64,000 nucleotides of DNA, from NCBI RefSeq assembly GCF_934660935.1, contig NZ_CAKUIH010000001.1, positions 124,001-188,000 of the forward strand. The letters run 5' to 3'. The translations under genes and the position numbers were made by a program. A model generated the notes under the pieces. That model saw only the letters and a list, made by a program, of their open reading frames with translations. It did not search any database and was not told where the DNA came from. Origin of the DNA: an uncultured Parolsenella sp. (GTDB taxonomy: Bacteria > Actinomycetota > Coriobacteriia > Coriobacteriales > Atopobiaceae). This document shows, one piece after another, positions 60,232 to 64,000 of this stretch (position 1 is the first letter of the stretch; each line of letters begins with the position of its first letter).

Positions 60232-60987
60232 CTACTCGGCTTCCCCTTCTGGCTCGACTTGCAACATAATCCCACGCGCGAACTCGCGCTCGTCATCAGT
60301 GATATTGGCCGATTCAAGAAGATCGGGCCTCAACATCGCCGTACGCTCGAGTGCATTCCTGCGCCTCCATGCGTTCACGCGCGCGTGGTCACCGGAGAGA
60401 AGCACTTCGGGCACAGTCATACCATCATAATCCGCGGGGCGGGTGTATTGAGCATATTCGAGAAGGCCGTCATCCGAGAAGGATTCGTCTTGCGGGCTCA
60501 TCTCGTCTCCGAGGGCCCCGGGAAGAAGGCGCACAATCGCGTCCGTAACGACCATGGCGGGAAGTTCTCCGCCAGTCAAAACGTAATCACCGAGGGAGAG
60601 AGTCTCGTCGGCAAGCGAATACACGCGCTCATCCATGCCCTCATAACGCCCGCACACGAAGAGAAGACGATCCTCATGGGAGAGACGCTCGGCCTCTCGC
60701 TGCGTGAATGGAGTGCCGACAGGCGTGAAGAAGATGACCCGCGCGGGACGAGCGTCAGCAGTCTTAATGGCGTTAACGGCTTCGAATATCGGCGCGGGCT
60801 TCATGAGCATGCCCTGGCCACCGCCAAATGGCGCATCATCGACCGTACGATGGCGGTCGTGTGTCCAATCGCGAAGATCATGGGCTCGGAACTCGAAAAT
60901 GCCCTTCTTTTGGGCCCGTCCCATGATCGAGGCGCCAAGGTAAGCGTCAAAGACGCCCGGAAATACGGAGAGGGTTTCGATTAGCAC
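60232..60987 (-). CDS. trmD: tRNA (guanine-N1-)-methyltransferase
   Basis: TrmD, 251 residues, makes m1G37 in tRNAs with G36, which prevents frameshifting. It has the SPOUT fold with VDDAPFGGGQGMLMKP, CGRYEGMDERV and DYVLTGGELPAMV in the knot, and HARVNAWRRRNALERT. I choose GTG 60987, one base after the rimM stop and behind GGGGAGGAA. The frame to 61077 lies in rimM. lepB follows directly. Confidence 0.96.
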   Translation of the reverse strand: MLIETLSVFPGVFDAYLGASIMGRAQKKGIFEFRAHDLRDWTHDRHRTVDDAPFGGGQGMLMKPAPIFEAVNAIKTADARPARVIFFTPVGTPFTQREAERLSHEDRLLFVCGRYEGMDERVYSLADETLSLGDYVLTGGELPAMVVTDAIVRLLPGALGDEMSPQDESFSDDGLLEYAQYTRPADYDGMTVPEVLLSGDHARVNAWRRRNALERTAMLRPDLLESANITDDEREFARGIMLQVEPEGEAE

Positions 60988-60988
60988 G

Positions 60989-61525
60989 CTAATTCCTCCC
61001 CTCGCCCGTATCCCAGGGCGCGAGACCGGCGGGGATAGAAACGCCAATGGGCGTATCACCCGGCTCGAAATCAACAATCATCTCTTCCACAACGGGAATG
61101 AGAGTTTCCCCGTGCTCGCCATCGACGACCCATACGTCATTCGCAGGACCGGCCATCACCTCGGTGATGCGTCCGAGCTCGCCGAGACGTTCGTCAACAA
61201 CGAGACGCCCCATGAGCTGATAAGAATCATGGACGGCAAAGTCCGCGGGAAGGTCAGCCTCGGAGGCAAGAATCCACTTGCCAGCGAGCTCACGGGCGGC
61301 TCCTAGATCGTTGATACCCGATAAAGAGACAAGCTGACCTGTGGGCGAGGTCTCCACGTCGCTCACGACATGCCATCTCGAACCCTTAAGGGCCGGAGGC
61401 ACGATAGCGACGCGGAGTCCCTCGTCCAAAACAGGAGGAAGGCCGCTCGCGGGAACCGCAACGACCTCCCCCTTTGTCCCGTGCGCTTTTGCGACACGGG
61501 CTATGAGCCTATATCCGGCTGCCAC
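60989..61525 (-). CDS. rimM: Ribosome maturation factor RimM
   Basis: RimM, 178 residues, assists 30S maturation and binds S19. The N-terminal beta-barrel begins YRLIARVAKAHGTKGEVVAVPAS, and the C-terminal PRC-barrel includes GRLVVDERLGELGRITEVM, then LIPVVEEMIVDFEPGD. The start is GTG 61525, 3 bases after the khpA stop. Order rpsP-khpA-rimM-trmD is the canonical one in Gram-positives. Confidence 0.94.
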   Translation of the reverse strand: MAAGYRLIARVAKAHGTKGEVVAVPASGLPPVLDEGLRVAIVPPALKGSRWHVVSDVETSPTGQLVSLSGINDLGAARELAGKWILASEADLPADFAVHDSYQLMGRLVVDERLGELGRITEVMAGPANDVWVVDGEHGETLIPVVEEMIVDFEPGDTPIGVSIPAGLAPWDTGEGRN

Positions 61526-61528
61526 GAT

Positions 61529-61825
61529 CTAGCCAAGAACCTCGACGTCGACAGACGTGCCAACACGCTGTCCAAGGGCACGAGCAATGGTTCGAATGGC
61601 CTTGATCTGACGACCGTGCCGGCCAATGACCTTGCCGGCATCATCTGCTGCGCACTCGATTTCGATGAGCGTGCCGTCCTCACGGTCGGTAACGTCAAGA
61701 GAAACCGCGTCCTCGTCATCGACGAGACCGCAAACGATGAGCTCGACAAGATCGGCGATGCGGTCGCTCGGCAGCTCCTCAGAGGCCGCCTGGGCCTCCT
61801 CGAACGGCTGAGTCTCGGCATCCAT
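61529..61825 (-). CDS. khpA: KH-domain RNA-binding protein KhpA
   Basis: KhpA, 98 residues, is a single type II KH-domain protein that forms an RNA-binding complex with KhpB in other Gram-positives and affects cell elongation and division. The GxxG loop is in GKVIGRHGRQIKAIRTIAR. An acidic N-terminal extension of about 20 residues (EEAQAASEELPSD) is longer than in most homologues. It lies between rpsP and rimM with 2- and 3-base gaps. Confidence 0.92.
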   Translation of the reverse strand: MDAETQPFEEAQAASEELPSDRIADLVELIVCGLVDDEDAVSLDVTDREDGTLIEIECAADDAGKVIGRHGRQIKAIRTIARALGQRVGTSVDVEVLG

Positions 61826-61827
61826 GG

Positions 61828-62184
61828 CTACTCGGCGTTCTCGGCCTCAGCGGCAGCAGCAGCCTCAGCGGCGGCCTCGGCGGCAGCGGCGTCCTTGGCG
61901 ATCTGCTTCTTGGACTTCTTGACCTTCTTCTCAGGGGCAACGTCGCCGGCGCGAACGATGTCGATGAGGTGGGCGACGGCGCTGGAGGGCTGGGCACCCT
62001 TGGCAACCCACTCGTCGATCTTCTCAAGATCGAGGGTGATGGTCTTCGGGGTGGTCAGCGGGTTGAAGCGGCCGACCTCCTCGATGTGACGGCCGTCACG
62101 CGGCATGCGGCTATCGGCGACGACGACACGGTAGTACGGGCGCTTCTTGGCACCGAAACGGGCCAGGCGGATCTTGACTGCCAA
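61828..62184 (-). CDS. rpsP: 30S ribosomal protein S16
   Basis: S16, 118 residues. The family core KIRLARFGAKKRPYYRVVVADSRMPRDG starts at residue 4, followed by IEEVGRFNPLTTPKTITLD. The C-terminal 40 residues are a low-complexity Lys-rich then Ala/Glu-rich tail (KKVKKSKKQIAK, then many Ala), beyond the usual end at about 80. I choose TTG 62184 behind AAGGAGGAG; the long frame to 62307 has no such site. A possible -10 TATTAT on the minus strand lies at 62256-62261. Confidence 0.94.
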   Translation of the reverse strand: MAVKIRLARFGAKKRPYYRVVVADSRMPRDGRHIEEVGRFNPLTTPKTITLDLEKIDEWVAKGAQPSSAVAHLIDIVRAGDVAPEKKVKKSKKQIAKDAAAAEAAAEAAAAAEAENAE

Positions 62185-62369
62185 AGGTAACTCCTCCTTA
62201 CGTGCGACGCGAGCAGAGTTGGCGTGGCGTCGCAAAACCAAACAAGCGGTTTCTGATAATACGACAAAGTGCAGGAAGTTTGTAGTGGAATCATGGGTTT
62301 TAGGCAACCGGGCGCCGTCTGGCCCCCATCGAAGGCGATACGTGAGGATTGCGTGACGCTCGCCAGGCT

Positions 62370-62410
62370 TTCAGGAAGCTTCAGGCTCGCTTCAGCCTCA
62401 TTCATAGAAT
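62370..62410 (+). promoter_or_regulatory. Promoter with direct repeats upstream of the response regulator
   Basis: TTCAG occurs three times at 62370, 62380 and 62391 (10 and 11 base steps, one helical turn). The last copy ends 9 bases before a -10 box TAGAAT (62405-62410), and no -35 hexamer is visible. The arrangement is that of an OmpR/PhoB-type activated promoter, so autoregulation by the downstream regulator is likely (inference). Confidence 0.62.
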
Positions 62411-62435
62411 GAGTCTAATTGCGAAAGGGGCCAGA

Positions 62436-63113
62436 ATGAACATCCTTGTTGTGGAAGACGAGAGAAACCTCGCAGACGCCATCTGCCATATTCTCGAAGG
62501 CGACGGCTATCACACTGACGCCGCCTATGACGGCAGGAGCGGCCTGACCTACGCTCGAAGCGGCAACTACGACGCCGCGATTCTTGACGTCATGCTTCCT
62601 GGGCTCGATGGATTCGGGATCGTCAAGGAACTCCGCAGCGAAGGCAATTCCCTGCCCATCATGATGCTGACAGCAAGGACCTCGACCACCGATAAGGTCG
62701 ACGGCCTCAATCTTGGTGCCGATGACTATATGACGAAGCCGTTCGAAACTGCGGAGTTACTCGCGCGCACGCGCGCCTTAACCCGTCGCCAGGGCGAAGT
62801 GATTATCAACGAGCTCACATTTGCTGACCTCAAACTAGACCTCAACACGCACGAACTGTCTTCAAACGAACGCCACGTTCACCTTTCTCAAAAGGAATTC
62901 GAGGTAATGCGCCTGCTCATGAGCACGCCTGGCAGAATCGTGTCAAAGCAGGATCTCCTCACGAGCGTATGGGGAACCGATGGCGAAACGAGCGAGAACT
63001 CCGTCGAAGCTTACGTGAGCTTCCTGAGAAAGAAGATCTCCCATGTAAAAAGCCCGGTTCAGATCACGACGCTCCGCATGCTTGGCTATAGACTTGAGGT
63101 CACGGAAGCCTAA
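62436..63113 (+). CDS. OmpR/PhoB-family response regulator
   Basis: A 225-residue response regulator. The receiver domain has acidic residues VEDE (6-9), phospho-acceptor Asp51 (AAILDVMLPG), Thr79 (MLTAR) and Lys101 (MTKPFE). The C-terminal winged helix has LSQKEFEVMRLLMSTPGRIVS, then NSVEAYVSFLRKKI. I choose ATG 62436, behind AAAGGGG. The sensor kinase gene starts 107 bases downstream. The regulated genes and signal are not evident; the kinase's HAMP-poor architecture resembles CutS/QseC-like sensors. Confidence 0.92.
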   Translation: MNILVVEDERNLADAICHILEGDGYHTDAAYDGRSGLTYARSGNYDAAILDVMLPGLDGFGIVKELRSEGNSLPIMMLTARTSTTDKVDGLNLGADDYMTKPFETAELLARTRALTRRQGEVIINELTFADLKLDLNTHELSSNERHVHLSQKEFEVMRLLMSTPGRIVSKQDLLTSVWGTDGETSENSVEAYVSFLRKKISHVKSPVQITTLRMLGYRLEVTEA

Positions 63114-63220
63114 AACGGAGATAGCCTCGGCGAGTGTTCGATCGTGCGTCCCTGCACTTCTTGCCAAGCGCGGGCAACTGCGCAGAACGCTCCCAACGGG
63201 AGGAATCGATAGGATAGCCC

Positions 63221-64000
63221 ATGCCCATGCTAAAGCGGCTTCGCATACGTCTCGTCGCTATCATTGTTGGCCTCGTGGGGGCGGTATTCCTATGCATGGT
63301 AGCCCTCACGTATATGAGCTCGGAAGCCTCCCTGAATACGCTTGTGGATCATTCGCTCGCGGGCGCCCTGCAAGAGCGCACCGGTTTTGATGCCGGAGCT
63401 GGATCCAATGAGCCGATGGGCATGGACCGACTTCCCGTCATCTGGGTTGACATAGCATCGGGCGGCCTCGTTCTGGGAACCAATCAGGAGCAGGTGTCGA
63501 TTGACGCGGACCTACTCAGGGAAACTGTCGCCAACGCTTTGGAATCTGGCCAAACATCCGGCAAGGACAAAACCAACCACATAAGCTGGCGAATGAACTC
63601 CTCCAAATTCGGATGGAGAATCGCCATCGCAGACACCTCGAGCGTTGACGCGGAGATTTCGAGCCAGCTCGTAAGGTCTCTCGAGCTAGGGGCTGGAGGC
63701 ATCGTCGCAATCGTTCTCATAGCCTTACTCCTTTCGCGCTGGGCACTTAAACCCGTAGAGCGCGCCTGGGAGCAGCAGAGACAATTCGTCGCGGACGCAT
63801 CCCACGAGCTCAAAACGCCGCTGGCGGTTATCCTGGCGAACACCCAAATCCTCAAGAGCGACGAGTCAAAAATCCCAGAAGAGTCTCGGCGCTGGATAGA
63901 GGGGGCGTCAGACGAGGCGGAACGCATGCGCGGCCTCGTGGAAGAGCTTCTCGAACTCGCAAGAACCGAAAACGGCACAAGCAATGCAAGGGCGAATGCC
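63221..64000 (+). CDS. Sensor histidine kinase (partial, cut by window end)
   Basis: The first 260 codons of a two-component kinase; the frame runs off the window. Helix 1 spans residues about 11-31. A sensor loop of some 125 residues (extracytoplasmic) follows, then helix 2 at about 157-172 (GAGGIVAIVLIALLLSRWAL). Directly after comes the phospho-acceptor motif FVADASHELKTPLAVIL with His195. No clear HAMP domain separates helix 2 from the DHp domain. The start at 63221 follows AGGAT. It pairs with the response regulator upstream. Confidence 0.9.
   Translation, partial: MPMLKRLRIRLVAIIVGLVGAVFLCMVALTYMSSEASLNTLVDHSLAGALQERTGFDAGAGSNEPMGMDRLPVIWVDIASGGLVLGTNQEQVSIDADLLRETVANALESGQTSGKDKTNHISWRMNSSKFGWRIAIADTSSVDAEISSQLVRSLELGAGGIVAIVLIALLLSRWALKPVERAWEQQRQFVADASHELKTPLAVILANTQILKSDESKIPEESRRWIEGASDEAERMRGLVEELLELARTENGTSNARANA

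Overview
The window looks like chromosomal DNA of a Gram-positive actinobacterium of the class Coriobacteriia (Actinomycetota; inference, genus not fixed). The reasons are moderately high G+C, a GarA-like FHA protein paired with a MerR regulator (an actinobacterial arrangement), and Firmicutes-like traits found in Coriobacteriia: folate-dependent TrmFO, RNase Y, SpoVS, and an rny-spoVS-miaB-miaA-hflX order resembling Bacillus. Nearly everything is housekeeping. No insertion sequence, CRISPR array, rRNA or intact prophage is visible.

Layout. (1) 1-5924, plus strand: end of rny, an unrecognised GHKL ATPase, spoVS, miaB, miaA and hflX. (2) 5934-9797: an SOS/nucleotide divergon. lexA and a DUF1624 membrane protein read leftward; an 81-residue tail-anchored protein, nrdR, dut and trxB read rightward from a control region with three LexA boxes. 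(3) 10138-15771, minus: ClC transporter, apt, merR, GarA-like FHA protein, ridA, dacA, pgsA. (4) 16058-34883, minus: tRNA-Pro, two ABC-F ATPases, nfo, coaBC, a zinc-ribbon coiled-coil protein, nif3, a cysteine desulfurase, rpe, gpsA, plsY, der, ispH, plsC, cmk, a phosphatase, rluB, scpB, scpA and an M50 protease.

(5) 34911-37225: a VOC protein and a tRNA island with Val, two identical Ala genes and a CAT-anticodon tRNA (probably Ile2). It also holds an unrecognised eight-helix membrane protein and a plus-strand, G+C-rich, frameshifted remnant of a phage-type adenine methyltransferase. (6) 37336-54204, minus: an aminotransferase, proS, ispG, rseP-like, dxr, cdsA, uppS, frr, pyrH, tsf, rpsB, xerC, trmFO, dprA, comM, yraN. 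(7) 54301-62184, minus: rnhB, rplS, a PPDK regulatory kinase, glyS, glyQ, lepB, trmD, rimM, khpA, rpsP. (8) 62436-64000, plus: a two-component pair, the kinase cut by the window end.

The genes combine into recognisable modules: isoprenoid and undecaprenyl carrier synthesis (dxr, ispG, ispH, uppS), phospholipid synthesis (gpsA, plsY, plsC, cdsA, pgsA), translation and tRNA modification (miaA, miaB, trmD, trmFO, rimM, rluB, der, frr, tsf, proS, glyQS, rpsB, rpsP, rplS), chromosome upkeep (scpA, scpB, xerC, dprA, comM, nfo, rnhB, lexA, dut, nrdR) and membrane proteolysis (rseP-like, M50, lepB). Many neighbours overlap by 1-14 bases, implying translational coupling.

The points most worth following are the LexA-controlled small membrane protein in the ChiZ/DivS position, the GHKL ATPase in the position ymdB holds in Bacillus, an RseP-like protease with an inserted winged-helix-like segment, and the duplicated tRNA-Ala with the methyltransferase relic.
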